Assembly (NCBI GenBank): GCA_963785745.1
Contig: CAWAWR010000006.1
Coordinates: 227,907 to 291,906, forward strand
Length of the DNA: 64,000 bases
Direction of reading: 5' to 3'
Source of the DNA: VAZQ01 sp963785745
GTDB taxonomy: Bacteria > Pseudomonadota > Alphaproteobacteria > Rhizobiales > Xanthobacteraceae
Made by a program: the position numbers and the translations under genes. Under the pieces are notes generated by a model. The model was not told where the DNA came from. It did not search any database and saw only the letters and a list, made by a program, of their open reading frames with translations. This document shows positions 24,791-35,087 of the stretch, piece after piece (the first letter of the stretch is position 1; every line of letters starts with the position of its first letter).

Positions 24791-24988
24791 ATGCCCTACG
24801 CCCGTGTGCGGCGTTTTTATCTGACCCCGCCATCAGTCCTGTTGTTTTTTGCGTCCGTTGTGCTTGCGATCCTCGCCGTGCTGGTGACATACGGCAACGT
24901 GAGCTTGTTCCGCCCGTCCTACGCGTTCCTGGTGCTGCTGGTCGGCTATATCGTGCTCGCGATCGGCTGCTTGTTCCGGCGGGCGTAG
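24791..24988 (+). CDS. Small two-helix membrane protein
   Basis: A 65-residue protein: basic N-terminus, then two membrane helices (VLLFFASVVLAILAVLVTYG and YAFLVLLVGYIVLAIGCLF) with a short hairpin, ending RRA. GGAGG at 24781-24785 sets the ATG at 24791. Such proteins are widespread in Hyphomicrobiales and uncharacterised. Confidence 0.7.
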   Translation: MPYARVRRFYLTPPSVLLFFASVVLAILAVLVTYGNVSLFRPSYAFLVLLVGYIVLAIGCLFRRA

Positions 24989-25128
24989 CGCGTCACGGAA
25001 CCCTCAAGTTCCGGTTGCCGCGGAAATTTCATCGCCCCAGCGCACAAAAGGCGCGGTCGATCGTTATCCCCTTGTGCTCGATGCCAGTGCGCATCGCAGA
25101 AACACCATTCACGCATAAGGAGTAGCGA

Positions 25129-25587
25129 ATGCCCGCAAAACCTATTCCCGAAGGCTATCACACCGCCACGCCCTATCTGGTCGTGCGCGGCGCGGACAAG
25201 ACCATCGAGTTTCTCAAAAAGGCGTTCGGCGCGCAGCCGTCGTTCGAGCCGATGATGTCTCCGGACGGCAAGGTCATGCATGCCGATCTCAAGATCGGCG
25301 ACTCGCACATCATGCTGTCGGAAGCGACCGAGCAGCATCCGGCGATGCAATCGATGGTTCACCTCTATGTACCGAATGTCGACGCCGTCTATCAGCGCGC
25401 GGTCGTCGCCGGCGGCAAATCGTTCATGGAGCCAAAGGATCAGTTCTACGGCGACCGCGGCGCCGGCGTCACGGATCACGCCGGCTGCTCCTGGTACATC
25501 GCAACCCACATCGAAGACGTGTCGATGCAGGATCTGAAGAAGCGCGCGGACGAGATGTACAAGCAGCAGAAGGGCAAGGCGGCGTAG
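25129..25587 (+). CDS. VOC (glyoxalase/bleomycin-resistance) PhnB-like protein
   Basis: A 152-residue vicinal-oxygen-chelate protein. Two beta-alpha-beta-beta-beta units are visible: YHTATPYLVVRGADKTIEFLKKAFGA with KVMHADLKIGDSHIML, and MVHLYVPNVDAVYQRAV with DQFYGDRGAGVTDHAGCSW. The FYGDR-x-G-x-x-x-D-x-x-G-x-x-W motif is typical of the PhnB-like branch. Enzymatic role is unknown for this branch; it may be a dioxygenase-like or binding protein. AAGGAG precedes the ATG. Confidence 0.85.
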   Translation: MPAKPIPEGYHTATPYLVVRGADKTIEFLKKAFGAQPSFEPMMSPDGKVMHADLKIGDSHIMLSEATEQHPAMQSMVHLYVPNVDAVYQRAVVAGGKSFMEPKDQFYGDRGAGVTDHAGCSWYIATHIEDVSMQDLKKRADEMYKQQKGKAA

Positions 25588-25669
25588 CGCGTCCGCCCTG
25601 GACTCTGGCGAAGCCCACATCTCGATCACGAGGTGATGGGCTTTGCTTTGTTCAGCCTACCGGCCTGAC

Positions 25670-27202
<1,533 letters not shown>

Positions 27203-27300
27203 CCCGGCCTTCTTAGCACAGCGATGGTCCGTCCGCCGCCTTCGTCCGCGACAGATCGGCGTTCCGCGGCTATCATCCACCGCCGAACGGTACGGTGCGA

Positions 27301-28974
27301 ATGAACGACAAGGCCGAAGCGAGACTGAGTGAGGCCTTTGCAGCCCTGCAACTGGGTCAGCCGGAACGTGCCGAGCGGCTGTTGCAGGGGCTGCTCCGCA
27401 AGACACCCAGGCACTTCGATGCGTTGATCGCCCTTGGCGCCGTGCGCGGCGAGCAGGGTCGCTTCGATGACGCGGCCGCTCTGTTTGAGCGAGCGGCCAA
27501 GGTCCGTCCGGACAATGCGGACGCGCATTACAATCTCGGCGTCGCCCTCGCCTGTCGTGGATCGGCCGAACGCGCGCTCGACTGCTACCGCAGCGCCTTG
27601 CGCGCGGAGCCACGGCATTTGAATGCATGCAACAATCTCGCCGCCGGACTGCTCGCCCTCGATCGCCCGGGCGAAGCGCTGGCCTGTGTCCAGCAGGGGC
27701 TCGCATATCACCCGGGCGATGCGCAGCTTGTCAGCAAGCTCGGCGCCGCGCTCAACGACCTTGGCCGCGCCGATGAAGCCATCGACGCCTTCCGGCAAGT
27801 CGTCGAGATCCGGCCGAACGATCCGCTCGGCCACGGCAATCTCGGCCTGGCGTTGCGAAAGGCGGACCGGCACGACGAGGCGATCCGGAGTTTTGAACAT
27901 GCGGTGTCGCTCGACCCCCGCCTCGCAAGCCATCACAACCATCTCGGGCTGTCGCTGTCCGATGCCGGACGACTGGACGATGCGCTGGCGAGCCTGCGGC
28001 GCGCGGTCGAGCTCGATCCCAAGTCCGCGGAATTTCGGGAGAACCTCGGTCTCACGCTCCTTCTGAACGGAAATTTCGAGGAAGGCTGGGCGCAATACGA
28101 GTCTCGCCACCAGCTCGAGCGGTTCAAATCGCGGCGACCCGCGATCGACGTCCCGATTTGGCAGGGCGAGCCCGTCGCGAACCGGTCGATCCTGGTCTAT
28201 TCCGAACAGGGCTTTGGCGACACCATTCAATTCGTCCGCTATGTGCCGTTGCTCGCCAGCATGGGCGCGTCGGTCACGCTGGCAGTGCAGCCGAGGCTCA
28301 TTCCGCTCTTGTCGGTCTTGTCCAATGCCGCTTCGGTTATCGCGATCGGCGAGGTACACGGCCGTTTCGATTTTCAATGTGCGTTGCTCAGTCTGCCGCA
28401 CGGCTTCCGCACGACGCTGGCGAACGTCCCGGCCGATGTGCCGTACCTCTCAGCCGACAACGCGCTCGTCGCCCGCTGGCGCGAGCACATTGGCCAGGAC
28501 GGGTTCAAGATTGGAATTTCCTGGCGAGGAAGCCCGAACTACCAGGCCGACCACCATCGATCGATTCCGCTCCGTGAATTCGCTCCGCTCGCCGCGATCC
28601 CGGGTATGCGGCTGATTTCGCTGCAAAAAGGATTGGGGGCCGACCAGGTCGCCGGCGTTGAATTTCGCGTCGAGACGCTTGACGAGCGCTTCGACGAGGC
28701 CGGCGCCTTCGTCGACAGCGCCGCTTTGATGATGGCGCTCGATCTCGTCGTATCGTGCGATACGTCGATCCTGCATCTGGCCGGCGCACTCGCGCGTCCG
28801 CTGTTCATCCCACTGCGACGCGTCCCGGACTGGCGCTGGCTTCTCGATCGCGAAGACTCTCCGTGGTATCCGACCGCGCGGCTGTTTCGGCAACGCAGCG
28901 TCGGCGACTGGAGCGACGTCTTCGACCGCATTGCCGTGGAGACGCGCGCGTTAGCCGGGACGCGAGATTCCTAA
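27301..28974 (+). CDS. TPR-repeat protein with glycosyltransferase-like C-domain
   Basis: A 557-residue protein. Residues 1-245 are about seven tetratricopeptide repeats (for example ADAHYNLGVALACRGSAERALD and SAEFRENLGLTLLLNGNFEEGW). The C-terminal 300 residues resemble the heptosyltransferase/GT-B-like domain that follows TPRs in many rhizobial proteins: ILVYSEQGFGDTIQFVRYVPLL, KIGISWRGSP, HRSIPLREFAPLAA and DLVVSCDTSILHLAGAL. Probably cytoplasmic; glycosyl transfer to a protein or lipid is inferred from family only. Divergent from pccB, about 98 bases between starts. Confidence 0.85.
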   Translation: MNDKAEARLSEAFAALQLGQPERAERLLQGLLRKTPRHFDALIALGAVRGEQGRFDDAAALFERAAKVRPDNADAHYNLGVALACRGSAERALDCYRSALRAEPRHLNACNNLAAGLLALDRPGEALACVQQGLAYHPGDAQLVSKLGAALNDLGRADEAIDAFRQVVEIRPNDPLGHGNLGLALRKADRHDEAIRSFEHAVSLDPRLASHHNHLGLSLSDAGRLDDALASLRRAVELDPKSAEFRENLGLTLLLNGNFEEGWAQYESRHQLERFKSRRPAIDVPIWQGEPVANRSILVYSEQGFGDTIQFVRYVPLLASMGASVTLAVQPRLIPLLSVLSNAASVIAIGEVHGRFDFQCALLSLPHGFRTTLANVPADVPYLSADNALVARWREHIGQDGFKIGISWRGSPNYQADHHRSIPLREFAPLAAIPGMRLISLQKGLGADQVAGVEFRVETLDERFDEAGAFVDSAALMMALDLVVSCDTSILHLAGALARPLFIPLRRVPDWRWLLDREDSPWYPTARLFRQRSVGDWSDVFDRIAVETRALAGTRDS

Positions 28975-29085
28975 CAGAAAATGAACAGCGGTATTTTTTG
29001 CTTGCTCAAGACAGCAAGACCGCTGCCCTGACAGGAACAAATTTTCATGCTCTGCATTATCGGGCGGGACGAACTGGAGGGATCA

Positions 29086-29334
29086 ATGAAAATCACGATT
29101 ACTGCCGCGGCCGTTGCCGCGGGCCTCGCCTTTGCGCCGGCCACAGCGCATGCGGACCGCGCGGTGAACACCGGCCTTGGCGTGGGCACCGGCCTATTGG
29201 TGTTCGGTCCGGTGGGCGCCGTCGTCGGCGGCGTGGTCGGCTATACCGCCGGCAACGGCATCGCCCGCTCCTGGGGCCTCTCGCGGCCGCATCGCCGGCC
29301 GCCGGCGCGCAAAGTCCGCCAGCAGAACGACTAG
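29086..29334 (+). CDS. Small exported glycine-zipper protein
   Basis: An 82-residue protein with a signal peptide (AAAVAAGLAFAPATAHAD) and a Gly-rich hydrophobic stretch (LGVGTGLLVFGPVGAVVGGVVGY given in parts: GVGTGLLVFGPV, VGGVVGYTAG) of the glycine-zipper kind, then a basic Arg/Pro tail. Such proteins often insert in the outer membrane or act as surface factors. GGAGGG precedes the ATG. Confidence 0.7.
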   Translation: MKITITAAAVAAGLAFAPATAHADRAVNTGLGVGTGLLVFGPVGAVVGGVVGYTAGNGIARSWGLSRPHRRPPARKVRQQND

Positions 29335-29353
29335 AGCCTTCCATTTACCGCTC

Positions 29354-29416
29354 GTCCCCGCGCAAGCGGGGACCCAGTGCTCAAGAATGATTTTGGATTC
29401 CCGCTTTCGCGGGAAT
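29354..29416. repeat. Two-hairpin dispersed rhizobial repeat
   Basis: Two perfect 8-base hairpins: GTCCCCGC-GCAA-GCGGGGAC (29354-29373) and ATTCCCGC-TTTC-GCGGGAAT (29397-29416), 23 bases apart. From memory, translations of this element appear as SSPRKRGP in many alphaproteobacterial annotations. It lies between convergent genes and may act as a transcript end. Confidence 0.7.
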
Positions 29417-29444
29417 GAGCGGAGGAAAGAACTCCCGACTAAGC

Positions 29445-30287
29445 TTACAGCGGGATCGCGCGCTTCAGCATGGCCTTCACGAGCGGCATGCGCAGCGCGA
29501 GCTGCTTGGGCTCGCGCACGTCGATGTTCATCGCGAAGACGTACGCCTTGGTGGCGTGCTCAAGCCAGCCGACCAGCCAGCCCATCGTCGCCTTGGTGCC
29601 GGGCGCCGCGGTGATGCCGACCGCGCCGGTCTTGCCGCGAACCGTGCCAAGCTCGCTCGTCTCCAGATACATGATCTCGCGCACGATCTCCTGGTTTTGC
29701 TTCGAGGCTGGCAGCTCCCCGCGATAGAGCTTCGTGAGGAAGTCGATCTGCTGGAACGCCGATATCCGCAGGTTGCCCTCCAGCCAGAACATATCGATCG
29801 GCGCGCCACTGATATCGCGGTTGCCGTAGTTGAACGCGTCGACATACTGCTGCATGCGCTCGGGGCCGATCCTGCGCGCGATCTCCTGATAGGTCGGCAC
29901 CGACGACGCCTTGATCGCGGAGCGCAACGTGTGGTCCTGGTTCCAGGCGTCGAACTCGCGCGTCACCCGGTCCCAGGGAAATGTCGGATTGTCGGCGTCG
30001 GTGGCGACGCCGGTTTCCAGCGCAATCAGCGAGTTCGGAATTTTGAACGTGGATGCCGGCAGAAAGGCCGCGTCGGCACGCTCGCGGTCGGACACCACGA
30101 TGCGGCCGCCGGCGAGATCGAGCACCGCGAACGTCCCGGCCGTGCCCGCTTCTGTAAACAGGTCGCCGAGGTCCGGCTGCATCTCGACCCGGGGCGTCTG
30201 CGCATCCGCCGCCGCTGACGGCGCAAGGCCGGTGAGAATGGCGGCGGCGGTTCCGGCGATGGCGGCGCGGCGATCGATGGCTGGCAT
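29445..30287 (-). CDS. Class D beta-lactamase (OXA-type)
   Basis: A 280-residue serine beta-lactamase of class D. All catalytic motifs are present with correct spacing: Ser79-Thr-Phe-Lys82, Ser128-Ser-Val130, Tyr154-Gly-Asn156, Trp168 and Lys219-Thr-Gly221. The leader MPAIDRRAAIAG has a twin-arginine-like pair before the hydrophobic run, so Tat export is possible. The ATG at 30287 has GAGGAG six bases upstream; a TTG two codons earlier is less likely. Acts in the periplasm. It would be expected to hydrolyse penicillins or oxacillin; the exact spectrum and expression cannot be judged. No mobile element lies beside it, so it looks intrinsic. Confidence 0.93.
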   Translation of the reverse strand: MPAIDRRAAIAGTAAAILTGLAPSAAADAQTPRVEMQPDLGDLFTEAGTAGTFAVLDLAGGRIVVSDRERADAAFLPASTFKIPNSLIALETGVATDADNPTFPWDRVTREFDAWNQDHTLRSAIKASSVPTYQEIARRIGPERMQQYVDAFNYGNRDISGAPIDMFWLEGNLRISAFQQIDFLTKLYRGELPASKQNQEIVREIMYLETSELGTVRGKTGAVGITAAPGTKATMGWLVGWLEHATKAYVFAMNIDVREPKQLALRMPLVKAMLKRAIPL

Positions 30288-30370
30288 TCTCAACTCCTCA
30301 CGCGACGAGCCCCATCAAGCGCGAGAGTTTGCAAGGAATATGACTGGGATGCGTCCAAGATTTGATGGGG

Positions 30371-31147
30371 TTATTCGGCGAGGCTCCGAAGAACCAATGC
30401 CGCCGCCTGCATCTCCGCTTCGCGCTCGGCGCGGCGTTCGAGCGCCTGCTCGTCGCCGCCCCACTGGTGCATGTTCCAGTCCTCGTCCACATGGGCCGCC
30501 GCCCAGGCGGCCTCGGTGGACAGATGCCCCTGCGCCAGCGCAAGCGCGATCAGCGCCGAGCCGGTGAGCGACGTGATCGCACTGACCGCGCCGAGCTTCC
30601 AGGGCTCGTCCGGAATGGCGCGGGCCGCGGCGGCCAGCGCCTCGTCCGGCTGCGCGACGAACATCACGCCCTCGCCCAGTACGAAGCGCGCGCCGAGCGC
30701 GTCGCGCGCCCAGGCGATCAGCGGATCCCAATGCTGCGCCTGCCGCGCAACAAGTCCGTCCGGACTGCCGGCGCGGTAGCAGATCAGATCGGAGGCCAGG
30801 AATTTGGCGACCTCGGCCTGCACCGCGCCGGGCGCATCGGCGACGCCATCGATGATGGAATTGGCCAGCCGCGTGAGCGGCATCACCGCCGGATCGACGA
30901 CGTCCTGCTGGGCCTCCCATTCGTCCGCCAGCGCCTGCGCCAGCCTCTCCGTGGGTGCCGCCAGCGCCCGGCGCGCCGGCGTCCGCACCGGCCGGCCGTC
31001 GAGCAGCACGGCGTACCCGCCGGGCTGGTTTTCGACCGAAACCGCCTTGTAGAAGCGCCGCCGCAGCTGCGGCCGCATGGCCCGCCGCGCCGCCTCAGTC
31101 GGGTCGAGCGGCTGGTTCTGAAAGATGTCCTCGAAGATATCGCGCAT
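30371..31147 (-). CDS. ATP12-family F1-ATPase assembly chaperone
   Basis: A 258-residue protein of the ATP12 family, found in alphaproteobacteria and mitochondria, which helps assemble the alpha subunit into F1. Typical blocks: RRFYKAVSVENQPGGYAVLLDGRPVRTP (in parts), LADEWEAQQDVVDPAVMPLTRLANS and ICYRAGSPDGLVARQAQHWDPLIAW. The C-terminal helix AHVDEDWNMHQWGGDEQA is also diagnostic. Cytoplasmic. It is 83 bases upstream of the beta-lactamase gene. Confidence 0.93.
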   Translation of the reverse strand: MRDIFEDIFQNQPLDPTEAARRAMRPQLRRRFYKAVSVENQPGGYAVLLDGRPVRTPARRALAAPTERLAQALADEWEAQQDVVDPAVMPLTRLANSIIDGVADAPGAVQAEVAKFLASDLICYRAGSPDGLVARQAQHWDPLIAWARDALGARFVLGEGVMFVAQPDEALAAAARAIPDEPWKLGAVSAITSLTGSALIALALAQGHLSTEAAWAAAHVDEDWNMHQWGGDEQALERRAEREAEMQAAALVLRSLAE

Positions 31148-31467
31148 TTTCGGTATTTGGCCTATCAGCCGGTCCGGCCGGCGGTCAACAACCTATATAT
31201 TTCAGTCGCTTAGAGACAAATCCTGTCATCGGTATCAAGCCACCGTGATGCACCGACGCCTCAGTGTGGCCGCGCTGCATCGCCATTAAGTCTGCGACAT
31301 GGAGGGCCCACCCAGTACCTTGGAAATGGTAGAATTTCAGCCTTCAGCCCGCTAGATTGCGGCCCGGAATCGGCACCCATAAGCCGGACCATAAGGGAAA
31401 GACCGGCCGACACCTGATCGCGGCGCAACTGTACGGATTGCGACAGGGGTACGGGCACGAGGAGTCA
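31148..31467. other. Non-coding divergent region
   Basis: About 320 bases between the ATP12 gene (leftward) and korC (rightward). No gene, strong hairpin or EcfG site is seen. An AT-rich patch CCTATATATTTCAG at 31191-31204 may contain a promoter element for either gene, but I cannot assign it. Confidence 0.4.
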
Positions 31468-33270
31468 ATGAGGAATACCGACATCGCGGCACCCGACTAC
31501 TTCCACAAGGTCGTGGATTGCCAATGGGCGTGCCCGGCGCACACCCCCGTTCCCGAATACATCCGGTTGATCGCGGCAGGCCGCTTCAGCGACGCCTACA
31601 TGGTCAACTGGAAGTCCAACGTGTTTCCCGGAATCCTCGGGCGCACCTGCGACCGCCCCTGCGAGCCGGCCTGCCGGCGCGGGCGCGTCGAGAAGGACCC
31701 GGTCGCGATCTGCCGTCTCAAGCGCGTCGCCGCCGACTACAAGGACGACATCAGCGACCGCTTGCCCAAACCCGCCGTCATCAAGAACGGCAAGCGCATC
31801 GCGCTGGTCGGCGGCGGTCCGGCTTCGCTGACGGTCGCACGCGACCTCGCGCCGCTCGGCTATTCCTGCACCATCTTCGACCAGGACCCGAAAGCCGGCG
31901 GCATGATCCGCACGCAGATTCCACGCTTCCGGCTGCCGGAAACCGTCATCGACGAGGAATGCAACTACATCCTCGACATCGGCGTCGAGTTCGTCGGCGG
32001 CAAGCGCATCGACAGCCTGAAGGCGCTGCTGGCGGAAGGCTGGGACGCGGTCTTCGTCGGCTCCGGCGCGCCGCGCGGGCGCGAGCTCGACATCCCCGGC
32101 CGCAAGGAAGCCGCCGCCAACATCCACATCGGCATCGACTGGCTGTCCTCGGTCTCGTTCGGCCACATCAGCAAGATCGGCAAGCGCGTCATCGTGCTCG
32201 GCGGCGGCAACACCGCCATGGACTGCTGCCGCTCGTCCCGCCGCCTCGGCGGCGAAGACGTGAAGGTGATCGTGCGTTCCGGCTTCGAGGAGATGAAGGC
32301 GTCCCCCTGGGAAAAGGAAGATGCCCAGCACGAGGACATCCCGATCCTCAATTTCCTGGTGCCGAAGGAATTCACCCACGAGAACGGCAAGCTCACCGGC
32401 GTGGTCTTCGAAAAGGTGAAGGCCGAATACGACGCCAAGGGCCGCCGCAATCTGGTGCCCTCCGGCGAGCCGGACGAGCATTACCCCTGCGACGACGTGC
32501 TGGTCGCGATCGGCCAGGAGAACTCCTTCCCCTGGATCGAGCGCGACATCGGCATCGAGTTCGACAAGTGGGACATGCCCAAGGTCGATCCCAAGACCTT
32601 CGGTTCGACCAACCCGAAGGTGTTCTTCGGCGGCGACGCCGCCTTCGGGCCCAAGAACATCATCTGGGCGGTCGCGCACGGCCACGAGGCTGCGCTCTCG
32701 ATCGACAAGTTCTGCTCCGGCTCCGACATCAACGACCGGCCGGTGCCGATGGTCGAAATCGTCAGCCAGAAGATGGGCATCCACGAGTGGAGCTACGACA
32801 ACGACATCGCGCTCGACAAACGCTACCGGGTGCCGCTGCGCGACAAGGTCGTGGCGCTGCGCGATATCAAGGCGGAGGTCGAGCTCGGCTTCGACCTCGA
32901 GCTCGGCCTCAAGGAGACCCAGCGCTGCCTCAACTGCGATGTGCAGACGGTGTTCGAGTCAAAGCTCTGCATCGAGTGCGACGCCTGCGTCGACATCTGC
33001 CCGATGGACTGCATCACCTTCACCGAGAACGGCGAGGAAGCGGACCTGCGCACGCGCCTCAAGGCGCCGGCGAACAACCTCACCCAGGATCTCTACGTGG
33101 CCAACGACCTCAAGACCGGCCGCGTCATGGTGAAGGACGAGGACGTGTGCCTGCACTGCGGGCTGTGCGCCGAGCGCTGCCCGACCGGCGCCTGGGACAT
33201 GAAGAAGTATCTGATCGATATGACGCACGCGGATGACCTATGTCGAACAAGACACCAATCAGCAGCGTAA
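31468..33270 (+). CDS. korC: FAD/4Fe-4S NAD(P) oxidoreductase subunit (KorC/GltD-like)
   Basis: A 600-residue iron-sulfur flavoprotein. N-terminal cluster domain with cysteines in DCQWACPAHTPVP, RTCDRPCEPAC and AICRLKR; FAD loop IALVGGGPASLTVARDL near residues 111-127; NAD(P) loop VIVLGGGNTAMDCCRSSRR near 241-259; then two 4Fe-4S ferredoxin motifs, CIECDACVDICP (501-512) and CLHCGLCAERCP (561-572). This is the layout of glutamate-synthase small subunits with an added ferredoxin domain. Next to the oxidoreductase alpha and beta genes it should pass electrons from the 2-oxoacid oxidoreductase to NAD(P). CGAGGAG precedes the ATG. Its 3' end overlaps korA by 31 bases. Confidence 0.85.
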   Translation: MRNTDIAAPDYFHKVVDCQWACPAHTPVPEYIRLIAAGRFSDAYMVNWKSNVFPGILGRTCDRPCEPACRRGRVEKDPVAICRLKRVAADYKDDISDRLPKPAVIKNGKRIALVGGGPASLTVARDLAPLGYSCTIFDQDPKAGGMIRTQIPRFRLPETVIDEECNYILDIGVEFVGGKRIDSLKALLAEGWDAVFVGSGAPRGRELDIPGRKEAAANIHIGIDWLSSVSFGHISKIGKRVIVLGGGNTAMDCCRSSRRLGGEDVKVIVRSGFEEMKASPWEKEDAQHEDIPILNFLVPKEFTHENGKLTGVVFEKVKAEYDAKGRRNLVPSGEPDEHYPCDDVLVAIGQENSFPWIERDIGIEFDKWDMPKVDPKTFGSTNPKVFFGGDAAFGPKNIIWAVAHGHEAALSIDKFCSGSDINDRPVPMVEIVSQKMGIHEWSYDNDIALDKRYRVPLRDKVVALRDIKAEVELGFDLELGLKETQRCLNCDVQTVFESKLCIECDACVDICPMDCITFTENGEEADLRTRLKAPANNLTQDLYVANDLKTGRVMVKDEDVCLHCGLCAERCPTGAWDMKKYLIDMTHADDLCRTRHQSAA

Positions 33271-35087
33271 ACGACTTCGTCGTCCGCTTCGCTAACGTCA
33301 ACGGCTCCGGCTCCGCCAGCGCCAACGAGCTGTTCGCCCGTTCGGTGCTGCGCATGGGCGTGCCGGTGTCGCCGCGCAACATCTTCCCGTCCAACATCCA
33401 GGGCCTGCCGACCTGGTACGAGGTGCGCATCACCGAAGCGGGCCACCTCGGGGCCCGCGGCGGCGTCGATCTCATGGTCGCGATGAACCCGCAGACCTGG
33501 GACAAAGACCTCGCGATGATCGAGCCGGGCGGCTATTTGTTCTACAACTCGACCAAGCCGATGCCGCCGTCGAAATTCCGGCCGGACATCACCGTCATCG
33601 GCGTGCCGCTGACCGCGATCTGCAATCGCGAATACACCGATCCGCGCCAGCGCCAGCTGTTCAAGAACATCATGTATGTCGGCGCGCTCTCGGCGCTGCT
33701 CGACATGGACGTGGCGGCGATCGAGCAGCTCATCTCCGAGCAGTTCAAGGGCAAGGAAAAGCTGTTCGACGCCAACAAGAATGCGCTGCATCTCGGCCGC
33801 GACTGGGCGCTGCTCAATCTCGAATGCCCGATCGGGCTGCGCCTGCAGCGGTCCGACAAGGTCGGCGACCGCATCTTCATGGAAGGCAACAACGCGGCCG
33901 CGCTCGGCGCCCTCTATGGCGGCGCCACCGTCTGCGCCTGGTATCCGATCACGCCCTCCTCCTCGCTCGCCGACGCCTTCACCAGCTACGCCCGGAAGCT
34001 GCGGGTCGATCCCGAAACCAAGAAGATGAACGTCGCGATCGTCCAGGGCGAGGACGAGCTCGCCTCGATGGGCATCGTGGTCGGCGCCGCCTGGAACGGC
34101 GCCCGCGCCTTCACCGCCACGTCCGGCCCCGGGGTCTCGCTGATGACCGAGTTCCTCGGCCTCGCCTATTTCGCCGAGATTCCTGCCGTGCTGTTCAACG
34201 TGCAGCGCGCCGGCCCCTCGACCGGCATGCCCACGCGCACGCAGCAATGCGACGTCATCTCCTGCGCCTATGCTTCGCACGGCGACACCAAGCACGTGCT
34301 GCTGTTCCCGGAAGACCCGAAAGAGGCGTTCGAGTTCGGTGCCCAGTCCTTTGACCTGGCCGACCGCCTGCAGACGCCGATCTTCGTGATGCTCGACCTC
34401 GACATCGGCATGAACCACCGGCTCTGTCACCCGCTGACCTGGGATGACACGCGCAAATACGACCGCGGCAAGGTGATGACCGCCGAGATGCTCGAGGCCG
34501 GCAAGGAGTTCGGCCGCTATCTCGACGTCGACGGCGACGGCATTCCGTTCCGCACCTATCCCGGCACGCATCCGACCAAGGGCGCCTACTTCACCCGCGG
34601 CACCTCGCGCGACCGCTATGCGCGCTATACCGAGGAAGGCGCGCCCTACGCCGACAACATGCAGCGGCTGTTGCGCAAGTTCGAGACCGCCAAGGACCTG
34701 GTGCCGCGGCCGCTGATCGCCAATTGCGGCAAGCCCACCCGCTACGGCGTCATCTATTATGGCTCGACCGCCCCGGCGATGGACGAAGCCAACCTCACGC
34801 TCAAGGCCGCCGGCAAGAATCTCGATTTGCTGCGCGTGCGCGCCTTCCCGTTCCACCACACGGTCGAAGACTTCATCGCCGACCACGATTTCGTGTTCGT
34901 GGTCGAGCAGAACCGCGATGCGCAACTGCGCTCGCTGATCGTCAACGAATGCGGCATCGACCCGGCCCGGCTGGTGCCGATCCTGCACTACGACGGCACC
35001 CCGATCACCGCCCGCTTCATCGCCAACGCCATCGGCGAGCGCCTTGACGCGCTCAAGGTGACCCCGCTGCGCAAGGTTGTGTCATGA
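33240..35087 (+). CDS. korA: 2-oxoacid:acceptor oxidoreductase, gamma-alpha fused subunit
   Basis: A 615-residue subunit with the gamma domain first (VRFANVNGSGSASANELFARS at the start, then GARGGVDLMVAMNP) and the alpha pyrimidine-binding domain after it, marked by WYPITPSSSLADAF (YPITPSS at 235-241) and SGPGVSLMTEFLGLAYFAEIP. This fused arrangement is that of KorA/PorA-like 2-oxoglutarate:ferredoxin oxidoreductases; thiamine-diphosphate chemistry takes place at the interface with KorB. Cytoplasmic. 2-oxoglutarate is the likeliest substrate, but pyruvate or an aryl pyruvate cannot be excluded. Confidence 0.88.
   Translation: MSNKTPISSVNDFVVRFANVNGSGSASANELFARSVLRMGVPVSPRNIFPSNIQGLPTWYEVRITEAGHLGARGGVDLMVAMNPQTWDKDLAMIEPGGYLFYNSTKPMPPSKFRPDITVIGVPLTAICNREYTDPRQRQLFKNIMYVGALSALLDMDVAAIEQLISEQFKGKEKLFDANKNALHLGRDWALLNLECPIGLRLQRSDKVGDRIFMEGNNAAALGALYGGATVCAWYPITPSSSLADAFTSYARKLRVDPETKKMNVAIVQGEDELASMGIVVGAAWNGARAFTATSGPGVSLMTEFLGLAYFAEIPAVLFNVQRAGPSTGMPTRTQQCDVISCAYASHGDTKHVLLFPEDPKEAFEFGAQSFDLADRLQTPIFVMLDLDIGMNHRLCHPLTWDDTRKYDRGKVMTAEMLEAGKEFGRYLDVDGDGIPFRTYPGTHPTKGAYFTRGTSRDRYARYTEEGAPYADNMQRLLRKFETAKDLVPRPLIANCGKPTRYGVIYYGSTAPAMDEANLTLKAAGKNLDLLRVRAFPFHHTVEDFIADHDFVFVVEQNRDAQLRSLIVNECGIDPARLVPILHYDGTPITARFIANAIGERLDALKVTPLRKVVS

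Noticed and set aside
27203..27706. Long N-terminal extension of the propionyl-CoA carboxylase beta subunit
   Set aside because: The region is Arg/Pro-rich, overlaps the TPR gene on the other strand and is unlike the family, whose normal start fits ATG 27202.
29034..29058. EcfG promoter upstream of the glycine-zipper gene
   Set aside because: GGAAC is followed after 16 bases by CATT, which does not match CGTT well enough.
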